Position numbers and translations under genes: made by a program
The notes under the pieces: generated by a model
Database searches by the model: none
Seen by the model: only the letters and a program-made list of their open reading frames with translations
What the model was told of the DNA's origin: nothing
NCBI RefSeq assembly: GCF_001552635.1
Contig: NZ_BCRO01000055.1
Location: 1-64,000, forward strand
DNA: 64,000 nucleotides
Origin: Actinomadura hibisca NBRC 15177
GTDB lineage: Bacteria; Actinomycetota; Actinomycetes; Streptosporangiales; Streptosporangiaceae
Direction of reading: 5' to 3'
In this document: one piece after another, positions 8,122 to 16,232 of the stretch
Numbering within the stretch: the stretch's first letter is position 1
Layout: each line of letters begins with the position of its first letter

Positions 8122-8871
8122 TCAGTCCAGCGACGCGAGGATCTCCTCGGAGACGTCGAAGTTGGCGTAGACCTCCTGGACGTCGTCGGAGTCCTCCAAC
8201 GCGTCCAGCAGGCGGAACACCTTGCGGGCGTTCTCCTCGTCCAGCGGCACCGACATGGTCGGCAGGAACTTGCTCTCCGCCGAGTCGTAGTCGATGCCCG
8301 CGTCCTGGAGCGCCTTGCGGACCGCCAGCAGGTCGCCGGCCTCGGAGACGACCTCGAACTCGTCGCCGATGTCGTTGACCTCCTCGGCGCCGGCCTCCAG
8401 GACCGCCATCATGACGTCGTCCTCGCTGGTGCCCGCCTTCGGCACCAGCACGACGCCCTTGCGGTTGAACATGTAGGAGACCGAGCCCGGGTCGGCCAGC
8501 GAGCCGCCGTTGCGGGTCAGCGCGACGCGCACCTCGGAGGCGGCGCGGTTGCGGTTGTCGGTGAGGCACTCGATGAGCACCGCGACCCCGCCCGGCGCGT
8601 AGCCCTCGTAGGTGATGTTCTGCCAGTCGGCGCCGCCGGCCTCCTCACCGGCGCCGCGCTTGCGCGCGCGCTCGATGTTGTCGTTGGGCACCGAGCTCTT
8701 CTTCGCCTTGTAGATGGCGTCGTAGAGCGTCGGGTTCGCCTCGGGGTCGCCGCCGCCGGTGCGCGCCGCGACCTCGATGTTCTTGATCAGCTTCGCGAAG
8801 AGCTTGCCCCGCTTGGCGTCCAGGGCGGCCTTCTTGTGCTTGGTCGTCGCCCATTTGGAATGGCCGGACAT
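8122..8871 (-). CDS. yebC: YebC/PmpR family protein (TACO1-like)
   Basis: A 249-residue protein beginning with the hallmark MSGHSKWATTKHKKAALDAK and containing the conserved SVPNDNIERARKRG and YEGYAPGGVAVLIECLTDN stretches. Family members have been described as DNA-binding regulators and as factors relieving ribosome stalling at proline-rich stretches; the sequence does not decide between them. The ATG has AGGAGG eight bases upstream, located inside the end of pdxT, three bases away, so the two are co-translated. Confidence 0.93.
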   Translation of the reverse strand: MSGHSKWATTKHKKAALDAKRGKLFAKLIKNIEVAARTGGGDPEANPTLYDAIYKAKKSSVPNDNIERARKRGAGEEAGGADWQNITYEGYAPGGVAVLIECLTDNRNRAASEVRVALTRNGGSLADPGSVSYMFNRKGVVLVPKAGTSEDDVMMAVLEAGAEEVNDIGDEFEVVSEAGDLLAVRKALQDAGIDYDSAESKFLPTMSVPLDEENARKVFRLLDALEDSDDVQEVYANFDVSEEILASLD

Positions 8872-8874
8872 CTG

Positions 8875-9495
8875 TCAATCCTCCTGGTCCATCGCCCGGC
8901 GCACCAGATCGGCGAAGTAGTGGTGCACACGGAAGTCACCCGTCAGCTCCGGATGGAAGGAGGTCGCCATGAGACGGCCCTGACGGACGGCGACGATCCT
9001 ACCGACGTTCGGGCCGCCGTCGGCACGACCGAGCACCTCGACCCCGTCGCCGACGCCCTCCACCCAGGGGGCGCGGATGAAAACGGCGTGGTACGGCGTG
9101 TCCCCCATGCCGGTCAGCGGCACCTCGGCCTCGAAGGAGTCCACCTGGCGGCCGAAGGCGTTGCGGCGCACCGTCATGTCGATGCCGCCGACGGTCTCCT
9201 GGCCCGGCATGCCGTCCTGGATGCGGTCGGCCAGCATGATCATGCCGGCGCAGGAGCCGTAGGCGGGCAGGCCCGCCTCGATGCTCTTGCGCAGCGGCTC
9301 CAGCAGGTCGAAGGCGCGGGCGAGCTTCCACATGGCCGTGGACTCGCCGCCGGGGATGACCAGCCCGTCGATCTGTTCCAGCTCCTCGGGGCGGCGCACC
9401 TTCAGCGTGCGCGCCCCGGCGCCCTCCAGCGCCCTGGAGTGTTCGCGCACGTCGCCCTGGAGGGCGAGGACGCCGATCGTCGGCACAGCAGTCAC
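8875..9495 (-). CDS. pdxT: Pyridoxal 5'-phosphate synthase glutaminase subunit PdxT
   Basis: A 206-residue glutaminase that supplies ammonia to PdxS for vitamin B6 synthesis. The catalytic triad is visible: C82 in YGSCAGM, H181 and E183 in SFHPELTGD; the PGGESTAMWKL oxyanion stretch is at about 48-58. The start is a GTG with GGAAGG eight bases upstream. It is paired with yebC rather than directly with pdxS, which lies about 0.9 kb upstream with one unrelated gene between. Confidence 0.96.
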   Translation of the reverse strand: MTAVPTIGVLALQGDVREHSRALEGAGARTLKVRRPEELEQIDGLVIPGGESTAMWKLARAFDLLEPLRKSIEAGLPAYGSCAGMIMLADRIQDGMPGQETVGGIDMTVRRNAFGRQVDSFEAEVPLTGMGDTPYHAVFIRAPWVEGVGDGVEVLGRADGGPNVGRIVAVRQGRLMATSFHPELTGDFRVHHYFADLVRRAMDQED

Positions 9496-9533
9496 CGATG
9501 GTCCTTCCGGGAAAAGGGGGTAAAGCCGTTGAC

Positions 9534-9563
9534 ACCCTAGATGTTGGTTACAACGCGGGTGAA
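9534..9563 (-). promoter_or_regulatory. Candidate promoter of pdxT-yebC
   Basis: The minus strand shows TTCACC (9563-9558) and TAGGGT (9539-9534) 18 bases apart. The -10 matches the actinomycete TAnnnT pattern; the -35 is moderate. It would give a leader of about 30 bases before the pdxT GTG. Confidence 0.45.
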
Positions 9564-9592
9564 CAGCGGCCTTCTTCCCCGGCGGCGGCGCG

Positions 9593-10207
9593 TCAGCCCA
9601 TCTTGAAGCGGCGCAGCGGCAGCTCCAGCGGCAGGAAGCCGTCGTCGCCGCGGTCGGCGATGCCGCGGCCGAACATGCACGATCCGGCCAGCGCCAGGCC
9701 GAACTCCTCGGGGTCGAACGGCAGCGGCACGTCGGGGGCCCCGCCGTCGACGGCGCGCCAGAACGGGCGCTCGGCCGGGAGCCGGGGGCCCTGGTCCACC
9801 ACCACGCCGTCCTCGGCGGTGACGAACACGTCGCGGCGCAGCTCGCCCGCCTCGTACCAGCGGAACCAGCATCCGGCGATCACGCTGTGCAGCACCAGCA
9901 CGCCGCAGTTCGCGCCCGGCAGGGCGGCGGCGGTGGTGTCGGCGACGCGGCGGGCGTCGTCGTCCTGGCGGAACAGCCGCCGGTCGCACACCAGCAGGGC
10001 GCGGTCGTAGGCGCCGACGAACAGCTCGTCCTCGTAGGGCCACAGGGCGAAGTCGAGGACGGTCTCGCCGGTCTCGGTGAGGGCGGCGGCCGGGTACAGG
10101 TCGTGCGCCAGGGCCGTCGCGGCCTTCGGATCGGGCGCCAGGCCCGGCCGGAAGACCTCGGCGGGGTCGCCCGCGCTCGCGCAGGCCAGTGCGACCGACC
10201 ACCCCAT
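9593..10207 (-). CDS. Hypothetical protein, DUF6928-like
   Basis: A 204-residue soluble protein with no signal peptide or membrane segment. It has an N-terminal MGWSVALACASAGDP, a central ALWPYEDELFVGAYDRALLVCDRRLF stretch and a C-terminal FGRGI...LPLELPLRRFKMG. The layout resembles a family of actinobacterial proteins of unknown function (DUF6928), but I recall that only loosely. GGAGG lies eight bases before the ATG. It sits between pdxS and pdxT; no role in B6 synthesis is implied by its sequence. Confidence 0.75.
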   Translation of the reverse strand: MGWSVALACASAGDPAEVFRPGLAPDPKAATALAHDLYPAAALTETGETVLDFALWPYEDELFVGAYDRALLVCDRRLFRQDDDARRVADTTAAALPGANCGVLVLHSVIAGCWFRWYEAGELRRDVFVTAEDGVVVDQGPRLPAERPFWRAVDGGAPDVPLPFDPEEFGLALAGSCMFGRGIADRGDDGFLPLELPLRRFKMG

Positions 10208-10312
10208 GCTCGTTCCCCTCCCGCGGCCGGCCGCCCCGGGGCTCGCACCCCCTCCGGCCGCGCCGCCAGCGTAAACCCTGGGCCGGGACGGTGTGGAGGG
10301 GGCGGCGAAAGT

Positions 10313-10340
10313 AACCGCCCGGTCAGCTGACCGGGCGGTT
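10313..10340 (-). terminator. Terminator of pdxS
   Basis: A perfect 28-bp palindrome with 14-base arms meeting without a spacer lies 60 bases after the pdxS stop. In RNA it would fold with a small loop at the centre (GUCAGCUGAC). The minus-strand sequence after it contains short U runs. Confidence 0.7.
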
Positions 10341-10399
10341 GCTCTTCCGTTCGGCCCGCTGTCAGGAGCGGGCGTCGGTCATCGCTTGGTACCAGCCGG

Positions 10400-11323
10400 T
10401 CACCAGCCGCGGCCGGCGAACTTCTGGTCCTCGCCGAGGGAGGCGACGTTGATGCCGACCATCGCCTCGCCGAGCCCGCGCGAGACCTTGGCGATCACGT
10501 CGGGGTCGTCGTGGAAGGTGGTGGCCTTGACGATGGCCTCGGCGCGCTGGCCCGGGTTGCCGGACTTGAAGATGCCCGAGCCGACGAACACGCCCTCGGC
10601 GCCCAGCTGCATCATCATGGCGGCGTCGGCCGGGGTGGCGATGCCGCCCGCGGTGAACAGCACCACCGGCAGCTTGCCCTTCTCGGCGACCTCGCGGACC
10701 AGCTCGTAGGGGGCCTGGAGCTCCTTGGCGGCGACGTACAGCTCGTCGGCGGGCAGGCCCTGGAGGCGGCGGATCTCGTTGCGGATCTTGCGCATGTGGG
10801 TGGTGGCGTTGGAGACGTCGCCGGTGCCGGCCTCGCCCTTGGAGCGGATCATGGCCGCGCCCTCGGTGATGCGGCGCAGCGCCTCGCCCAGGTTGACCGC
10901 GCCGCACACGAACGGCACGGTGAAGGCCCACTTGTCGATGTGGTTGTCGTAGTCGGCCGGGGTCAGCACCTCGGACTCGTCGATGTAGTCGACGCCGAGC
11001 GACTGCAGCACCTGGGCCTCGACGAAGTGGCCGATGCGGGCCTTGGCCATGACCGGGATGGACACCTCGTCGATGATCCCCTGGATCATGTCGGGGTCGC
11101 TCATCCGGGAGATGCCGCCCTCGGCGCGGATGTCGGCGGGCACCCGCTCCAGGGCCATGACGGCCACGGCGCCGGCGTCTTCGGCGATCCTCGCCTGCTC
11201 GGGGGTGACGACGTCCATGATCACGCCGCCCTTGAGCATCTCCGCCATCCCGCGCTTGACGCGGGCGGTGCCCGTCGCGGGCGCGGTGGTCTCGGTGGCG
11301 GCACTGGGAGTGGACACGGGCAT
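10400..11323 (-). CDS. pdxS: Pyridoxal 5'-phosphate synthase lyase subunit PdxS
   Basis: A 307-residue (beta/alpha)8 enzyme that builds PLP from ribose 5-phosphate, glyceraldehyde 3-phosphate and ammonia delivered by PdxT. Landmarks are MDVVT (D37), the imine-forming lysine K94 in PVMAKARIGHF, and the second active-site lysine K162 in MIRSKGEAGTG. The first 20 residues are a Thr/Ala-rich extension, as often seen in actinobacteria. It is transcribed apart from pdxT and ends at a strong palindrome. Confidence 0.97.
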   Translation of the reverse strand: MPVSTPSAATETTAPATGTARVKRGMAEMLKGGVIMDVVTPEQARIAEDAGAVAVMALERVPADIRAEGGISRMSDPDMIQGIIDEVSIPVMAKARIGHFVEAQVLQSLGVDYIDESEVLTPADYDNHIDKWAFTVPFVCGAVNLGEALRRITEGAAMIRSKGEAGTGDVSNATTHMRKIRNEIRRLQGLPADELYVAAKELQAPYELVREVAEKGKLPVVLFTAGGIATPADAAMMMQLGAEGVFVGSGIFKSGNPGQRAEAIVKATTFHDDPDVIAKVSRGLGEAMVGINVASLGEDQKFAGRGW

Positions 11324-11467
11324 TCCTCACGTGACGGACGACAAGTCGCCTTCCATGATATTGCCTGCTAGGGCCGTGCCCGGACCCGGCAGAGTGTCAG
11401 CGGCCCGCGCCGCCCCCTTACGGGGTGACAGTCACCGCCCGATCGGTCCGCCCGATCGGCCCGCCGG

Positions 11468-12520
11468 TCAGGGGATGCGGGGCTTGCCCTCGTTCACCAG
11501 CACGACCCAGACCTGGCCCCGCGCGAAGGTCATCGGCTTGCCGTCGGCGGTGGTGAAGGTGGTGCCCTTGTCGTCGGCGGGCCGGGACCACTTGGCGTCG
11601 TAGGCCTTGCCGTCGCGCAGGACGGTGGCGCGGCCGGTGCCGGTGGTGTGGATCAGCGGGGTGTAGCTGCCCAGGAAGTCGTGGAACTTGGACCGGGTGG
11701 TCTTGGCGTACTGCACCACGATGGTCGCGCCGCCCAGCACGCCGCCCTCGGCGGCGCTGTCGGGGCGGCCGCCGTAGGACGCCAGCCAGCGCTTCTGCTT
11801 GGCCGACCAGGTGAAGCCCATGGTCGCGGCGGGCCACTTGGCGGTGAAGGAGCGGGTGGCCTTGCCCCCGGCGGGGGCGGGCCCGAAGCGGAAGCCGACG
11901 TCGCGGGGCGCGGCGGCCTTGGGCGCCTGCTTGAGCAGGTTCCTGGGGTCGGCGTACAGGTTGTACGGGATGGGCTTGGGCCCGGCGCGGAAGTAGGCGG
12001 CGCCCGCGTTCTCCTGGGAGATGTCGTAGACCGGGGCGCGGCGGATGTACTTCTTCATCTTGCTCTGCACGCCGGAGAAGGCGAAGGCGGGCCGCCCGAA
12101 CTGCGGCAGCAGGTGCAGGTCGGAGATGCGGGCGCTGCGGACCGGGCCGACGCGCTTGGGCAGCTTGGAGGAGTAGACGGCCATCAGGCGGGTCTCGCCG
12201 CCCTCGACCTGCTCGACGTAGACGATGTCGGCGGCCGACACCCCGCTCTGCGGCATCGCCGGGCGCGTGTTCTCGATCTTGACGGCGAGCACCGGGTTGC
12301 GCAGGCCCGTGCGCCCGCCGGTGAACGGGTGGGTGGTCGGCGCGGGCGTTCCGGTGGCCGCCGGCGTCCCGGGGGTGCCGCTGGGCGGCGCGGCCTTGGT
12401 CGGGCCCTTGCCGTCCGAGCAGGCCGCCAGGGACCCGGCCAGCAGGACCGCCGTGCCCACGAGGGCGCCCGTCCGCACGCCCGTCCGGCCCGGAACGGAC
12501 CCCTTCCACGCTGACCGCAC
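11468..12520 (-). CDS. DUF3048 (YerB-like) lipoprotein
   Basis: A 350-residue exported lipoprotein. The signal sequence (VGTAVLLAGSLAAC) ends in an LAAC lipobox, followed by a Pro/Thr-rich tether (about 36-64) and a DUF3048 core with PVLAVKIENTRPAMPQSG, the conserved block ADIVYVEQVEGGETRLMAVY, and GPVRSARISDL. The biochemical role of this family is unknown; the location and tether suggest a cell-envelope function. It is monocistronic between pdxS and the lemA-like gene. Confidence 0.88.
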   Translation of the reverse strand: MRSAWKGSVPGRTGVRTGALVGTAVLLAGSLAACSDGKGPTKAAPPSGTPGTPAATGTPAPTTHPFTGGRTGLRNPVLAVKIENTRPAMPQSGVSAADIVYVEQVEGGETRLMAVYSSKLPKRVGPVRSARISDLHLLPQFGRPAFAFSGVQSKMKKYIRRAPVYDISQENAGAAYFRAGPKPIPYNLYADPRNLLKQAPKAAAPRDVGFRFGPAPAGGKATRSFTAKWPAATMGFTWSAKQKRWLASYGGRPDSAAEGGVLGGATIVVQYAKTTRSKFHDFLGSYTPLIHTTGTGRATVLRDGKAYDAKWSRPADDKGTTFTTADGKPMTFARGQVWVVLVNEGKPRIP

Positions 12521-12630
12521 TCTGCACGCCTCCTCGCTCGCGACCCTGCCGAGGGTAACGAAAGGAAATCAGGCGTTTGTCCGGTTCGTCGACTCGGGTG
12601 GGAAATATCGCAGTGCGCGGGCGGGCGGCG

Positions 12631-13188
12631 TCACCAGCGCGGCGGGTCGTCGTCGATCTCGAAGAAGCCCGGCAGCGGGGCCTTCCCGGCCAGCGGCAGC
12701 ACCCGGATCAGCAGCTTGCGGCGGGCGATGCGCGCGGCCGCCACCGCGTCGTTGTAGAAGCTGCGCGCGTACACGACCTTGGCCGCCGCCGCCCCCAGCT
12801 CCTCCAGCACGGCCCTGCCCTCGCCCCGGTCGTCCTGCTGGCTGACCGAAGCGAGCAGGGTGGCGGCGAAGTCTGGCTGGTCCACCACCGCGCGCAGCGC
12901 CCGCGACAGGTCGCTCTCGGCGAACTCGCGGTTGTCGGCGTCGGCGGTGCGGGCCTCGTGCGCGGCGGTGGCCAGCACCAGGCTGGTGGCCGGGTCCAGC
13001 AGCCGGGAGGCCGCCAGCTCCAGCGCGACCGCCGCGCGGCGCACCAGCGCGGCGTCCAGCGCGGCGCGGGCGGTCTCCACCCGCACGTGCAGCCGGTCCA
13101 GCCGGGTGGCGCGCCAGGAGACGTACACGCCCACCAGGAAGACGACGGCGACCCAGAACAGGACGTCGATGATCCAGTCGGGGAACAC
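12631..13188 (-). CDS. LemA-like membrane-anchored protein
   Basis: A 185-residue protein with one N-terminal membrane anchor (WIIDVLFWVAVVFLVGVYVSW) and a helical, probably coiled-coil body ending with YARSFYNDAVAAARIARRKLLIRVLPLAG and FFEID, the signature of LemA-like proteins. The GTG at 13188 follows GGGGGAGC and lies eight bases after the pimA stop, so it closes the phosphatidylinositol-mannoside operon. Its role there is unknown; an envelope scaffold is possible. Confidence 0.8.
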   Translation of the reverse strand: MFPDWIIDVLFWVAVVFLVGVYVSWRATRLDRLHVRVETARAALDAALVRRAAVALELAASRLLDPATSLVLATAAHEARTADADNREFAESDLSRALRAVVDQPDFAATLLASVSQQDDRGEGRAVLEELGAAAAKVVYARSFYNDAVAAARIARRKLLIRVLPLAGKAPLPGFFEIDDDPPRW

Positions 13189-13196
13189 CGCTCCCC

Positions 13197-14351
13197 CTAG
13201 GCGCCGCGGCCGGAGACGACGACCCCGGCACCGTCGGGCGCGACGGTCTCGTAGACGCGCAGCACGTCGCGGGCCACCGCCGACCAGTCGTAGGCGCGCA
13301 CGGCGGTGCGGGCCTCGGTCGACAGCTGCTTGCGGCGGGCGGGGTCGTCCAGCAGTTCCTCGGCCGCCGCCGCCAGCGCCTGATGGTCGCCGACCGGGAA
13401 CAGCGCCCCGGCGCGGCCGCCCAGCAGGACCCGGTCGAACGCCTCGATGTCGCTGGCCAGGATCGGCGCGCCCGCGCTCATCGCCTCGGCCAGCACGATG
13501 CCGAAGCTCTCGCCGCCGAGGTTGGGCGCCACGAACACGTCCACCGAGTGGTAGGCGCGGACCTTGTCCTCCTCGCTGACCATGCCCAGCACCACCACGC
13601 GGTCGCGCAGCTCGGGCGCGACGCGGGCCACCACCTCGTCGGCGTCGCCGGGCCCGGCCAGCAGCAGCCGCAGGCCCGGACGGCGGCGGCCCAGGACGTC
13701 GAAGGCGCGCAGCAGCACCTGGAGGCCCTTGCGGGGCTCGTCCATGCGGCCGAGGAAGCCCAGCGCGCCGCCCTCGCCCCGGCCCACGGGCTCGCCGGGC
13801 CAGCCCGGCAGCGGGTCGGCCATGGCGTAACGCTCGGTGGCGACGCCGTTGGGGATCAGCACCGCGTCGCCGCCCAGGTGCTCCACCAGCGTGGTGCGGG
13901 CCGCCTCCGACACCGCGATCCGGCCGGTGATCTTCTCCAGGGCGCTCATCAGGATCGGCGCGGTGACCGACACCACGCGCGACTTCTCGTAGGAGGCGTG
14001 GAAGGTGCCGACGATCGGGCCGTCGGCGGCCCAGCACGCCAGCAGGCCGAGCGACGGCGCGGCCGGCTCGTGCACGTGCAGCACGTCGAAGGCGCCCTCG
14101 TTGATCCAGCGCTTGACCCGCGCCGCCGACAGGAACCCGAACGCCAGCCGCGCCACCGAGCCGTTGTAGGGCACCGGGACCGCGCGGCCCGCCGACACCA
14201 CGTACGGCGGGAGCTCGGCGTCGTCGTCGGCCGGGGTGATCACCGACACCTGGTGGCCGACGCCGGTCAGGGCCTCGGCCAGGTCGCGGATGTGCTGCTG
14301 GACGCCGCCGGGGACGTTCCAGGTGTAGGGGCAGACGATGCCGACCCTCAC
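13197..14351 (-). CDS. pimA: Phosphatidylinositol alpha-mannosyltransferase PimA
   Basis: A 384-residue GT4-family (GT-B) enzyme that transfers the first mannose from GDP-mannose to phosphatidylinositol on the inner face of the membrane. The N-terminal CPYTWNVPGGVQQHI loop and the C-terminal donor motif PNLGGESFGIVLAEAM (with the ESFGIVLAE core) are intact. The start is a GTG overlapping the upstream acyltransferase stop (GTGA). Order pgsA-acyltransferase-pimA is the same as in mycobacteria, so this organism very likely makes phosphatidylinositol mannosides. Confidence 0.94.
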   Translation of the reverse strand: MRVGIVCPYTWNVPGGVQQHIRDLAEALTGVGHQVSVITPADDDAELPPYVVSAGRAVPVPYNGSVARLAFGFLSAARVKRWINEGAFDVLHVHEPAAPSLGLLACWAADGPIVGTFHASYEKSRVVSVTAPILMSALEKITGRIAVSEAARTTLVEHLGGDAVLIPNGVATERYAMADPLPGWPGEPVGRGEGGALGFLGRMDEPRKGLQVLLRAFDVLGRRRPGLRLLLAGPGDADEVVARVAPELRDRVVVLGMVSEEDKVRAYHSVDVFVAPNLGGESFGIVLAEAMSAGAPILASDIEAFDRVLLGGRAGALFPVGDHQALAAAAEELLDDPARRKQLSTEARTAVRAYDWSAVARDVLRVYETVAPDGAGVVVSGRGA

Positions 14352-15268
14352 CGCGGGGCCCCCGCCCCGCCCGGCAGGTCGGCCACCCACACCTTCTGCA
14401 ACATGTGCCAGTCCTCGGGGTGCGCGGCGATGCCCTCCTCGAAGACGCGCGCCAGCTCCTGGGTCATGGCCTGGATCTTCTCCTGTCTGACGCCCTCGCC
14501 AGGCACCGGGACCTCCTCGTGGACACGGGCCGCCCAGTACTCGCCTTCGTACCACAGGGTGACCGGGAACAAGGCAGCGCCGGTCTGGATCGCCAGCGCG
14601 GCCGACACCGCCGGCATCTTGGCCGTCTCGCCGAAGAACTTCACCTCGACGCCGCTGTCGGTGAGGTCGCGGTCCACCACCAGGCACACCGGCCGCCCGG
14701 CGCGCAGCCGCTGGGCGAGCCGCCCGAACGCCGAGGCGCCCTTGTGCGGCAGCACCTCCATGCCCAGACCCTCGCGGAACTCCACGAACCGGTCGAACAA
14801 CGACTCGGGCTTGAGGCGCTCGGCGACGGTGGTGAACGGGTAGCCGCTGTGCACCAGCCACGCGCCGGCCTGCTCGTAGTTGCCCATGTGCGGCAGCGCC
14901 AGGATCGCGCCCCGGCCGGAATCCAGGGTGGCGAACAACTTCTCGTGCCCGGTGACGCGCATCCGGCCGAGGATGCGGTCGCGGTCGTACTCGGGCAGCC
15001 GGAAGACCTCCAGCCAGTAGCGGAAGTAGGAGCGCAGCACCTTCTTGCTGAGGATCCGCACCTCGTCGTCCACGGCGTCCTTGCCGGTGACGCGCAGCAG
15101 GTTGCGCTCCAGCTGCCGCACGCCGTGCCCGTGGCGCTGCCAGGTGCGGTCGGCCAGGCCGGCGAACACCAGCCGGGCGGCCCGCTCGGGGGTCTTGCGC
15201 ACCACCGTCCAGCCCAGGGCGTAGGCGGCGTCCATCACCTCGTCGCGCGCGGCGGAGGCGGAGATCAT
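14348..15268 (-). CDS. Phosphatidylinositol mannoside acyltransferase (PatA-like)
   Basis: A 306-residue lysophospholipid-acyltransferase-fold protein, membrane-associated, expected to acylate the mannose of phosphatidylinositol mannosides. The LPLAT blocks are present: ALPHMGNYEQAG (HxxxxE/D-type catalytic histidine), LVVDRDLTDSGVEVKFFG, and the ALFPVTLWYEGEYW stretch. The ATG at 15268 overlaps the pgsA stop (ATGA) and has GGGAGAA upstream. The function is assigned from family and position between pgsA and pimA. Confidence 0.92.
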   Translation of the reverse strand: MISASAARDEVMDAAYALGWTVVRKTPERAARLVFAGLADRTWQRHGHGVRQLERNLLRVTGKDAVDDEVRILSKKVLRSYFRYWLEVFRLPEYDRDRILGRMRVTGHEKLFATLDSGRGAILALPHMGNYEQAGAWLVHSGYPFTTVAERLKPESLFDRFVEFREGLGMEVLPHKGASAFGRLAQRLRAGRPVCLVVDRDLTDSGVEVKFFGETAKMPAVSAALAIQTGAALFPVTLWYEGEYWAARVHEEVPVPGEGVRQEKIQAMTQELARVFEEGIAAHPEDWHMLQKVWVADLPGGAGAPR

Positions 15269-15891
15269 GCGCGGTTCTCCCGGAGGGCGGCGGCCTCGGC
15301 CAGGGCCTGCCTGCGCACGACCGCGAAGCGCTGCCCCACCGTGACGGTGCTGAGCGCCGCCAGCACCCACAGCGCCACGGCCAGGAGGAACGGCACGCCC
15401 AGCCCGTCGAACCCGGCGGCCACCAGCGCGATCACCAGCCGCTCGGAGCGCTCGGCGATGCCCACGTTGCAGGTGTAGCCGAGCCCCTCGGCGCGGGCCT
15501 TGGCGTAGGACACCACCACGCCCGCCACCAGGCAGTACAGCGCGACGCCCGCCAGGGTGTGCTGCCCGTCCCGGTACAGGCCGATCATCAGGCCGGAAAA
15601 GATGGCGGCGTCGGCGACCCGGTCCATGGTGGAGTCGAGGAACGCGCCCCAGGTGGAGCCCTTGCCGGTGACCCGCGCGACCGCGCCGTCCAGCATGTCG
15701 AACAGCACGAACACGGTGATGACCATCGTGCCCCAGAAGAACTCGCCGCGGGGGAACAGCGCGAGCGCGCCGGCGACCACGCCCGCGGTGCCGATGACCG
15801 TGATGGCGTTGGGCGAGACCCCGGTCCGCGCGACCGCCTTTCCGACGGGGGTCAGGACGCGGCCCAGGGCGGGCCGCAGTTTGTTGAGCAT
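15265..15891 (-). CDS. pgsA: Phosphatidylinositol phosphate synthase (CDP-alcohol phosphatidyltransferase)
   Basis: A 208-residue membrane enzyme that joins CDP-diacylglycerol to inositol phosphate. The family signature D-G-x2-A-R-x8-G-x3-D-x3-D is complete, running from D68 to D90 within LDGAVARVTGKGSTWGAFLD. Six membrane segments are apparent. The ATG at 15891 gives the conserved start MLNKLRPALGRV; a long open frame upstream is Gly/Pro-rich and looks non-coding. It heads the pgsA-acyltransferase-pimA-lemA-like operon. Confidence 0.94.
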   Translation of the reverse strand: MLNKLRPALGRVLTPVGKAVARTGVSPNAITVIGTAGVVAGALALFPRGEFFWGTMVITVFVLFDMLDGAVARVTGKGSTWGAFLDSTMDRVADAAIFSGLMIGLYRDGQHTLAGVALYCLVAGVVVSYAKARAEGLGYTCNVGIAERSERLVIALVAAGFDGLGVPFLLAVALWVLAALSTVTVGQRFAVVRRQALAEAAALRENRA

Positions 15892-16232
15892 CGCCGTCCG
15901 TTCTCGTGGTGTGGGGTGGCCCTCGTGATGTCGGGGTGGCAGCGCCCGCGGGCCGCGCAGCGCGCCCATCGTAGTGGTCACCGCCCGCCCCGGGGGCGCA
16001 GGCCGCGCGCCGGTCCGGGCCCGGCCGCCCGGCCCGGACCGGTTTCCGGCGCCGGTCGTGTCCGGCCCCTTGTGATCTGTGCCGTGCCGGGAAAGGGTGT
16101 GGGGACGGGTGTGACGTCGGTCACGCACGTCGCGGGCAGGGCGCCGCACTCGGACGTCAGGGCCGGGCCGGGGACGGCCGGGCCCCAGCCGCACGCGGGC
16201 CCCGGCGCGGGCGCCCGGCCGAGGAGGTAGTC
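15892..16232. other. Divergent intergenic region between pgsA and the EF-G-like gene
   Basis: About 340 bases with no convincing gene. It must hold the divergent promoters of the phosphatidylinositol operon and the EF-G-like gene. The only clear structure I see is the CRP-like site at 16110-16125. The middle part (15980-16070) is GC-rich simple sequence. Confidence 0.6.
16110..16125. promoter_or_regulatory. CRP/FNR-family operator-like site
   Basis: The sequence TGTGACGTCGGTCACG matches the actinobacterial CRP consensus TGTGA-N6-TCACA at every defined position except the last. It lies 108 bases upstream of the EF-G-like start. Regulation by a CRP homologue is inferred from the match alone. 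Confidence 0.4.

Noticed and set aside
5886..9540. Plus-strand long frames opposite ruvA, ruvC, the acetyltransferase, yebC and pdxT
   Set aside because: Low-complexity antisense translations; the opposite-strand genes have full motifs and ribosome binding sites.
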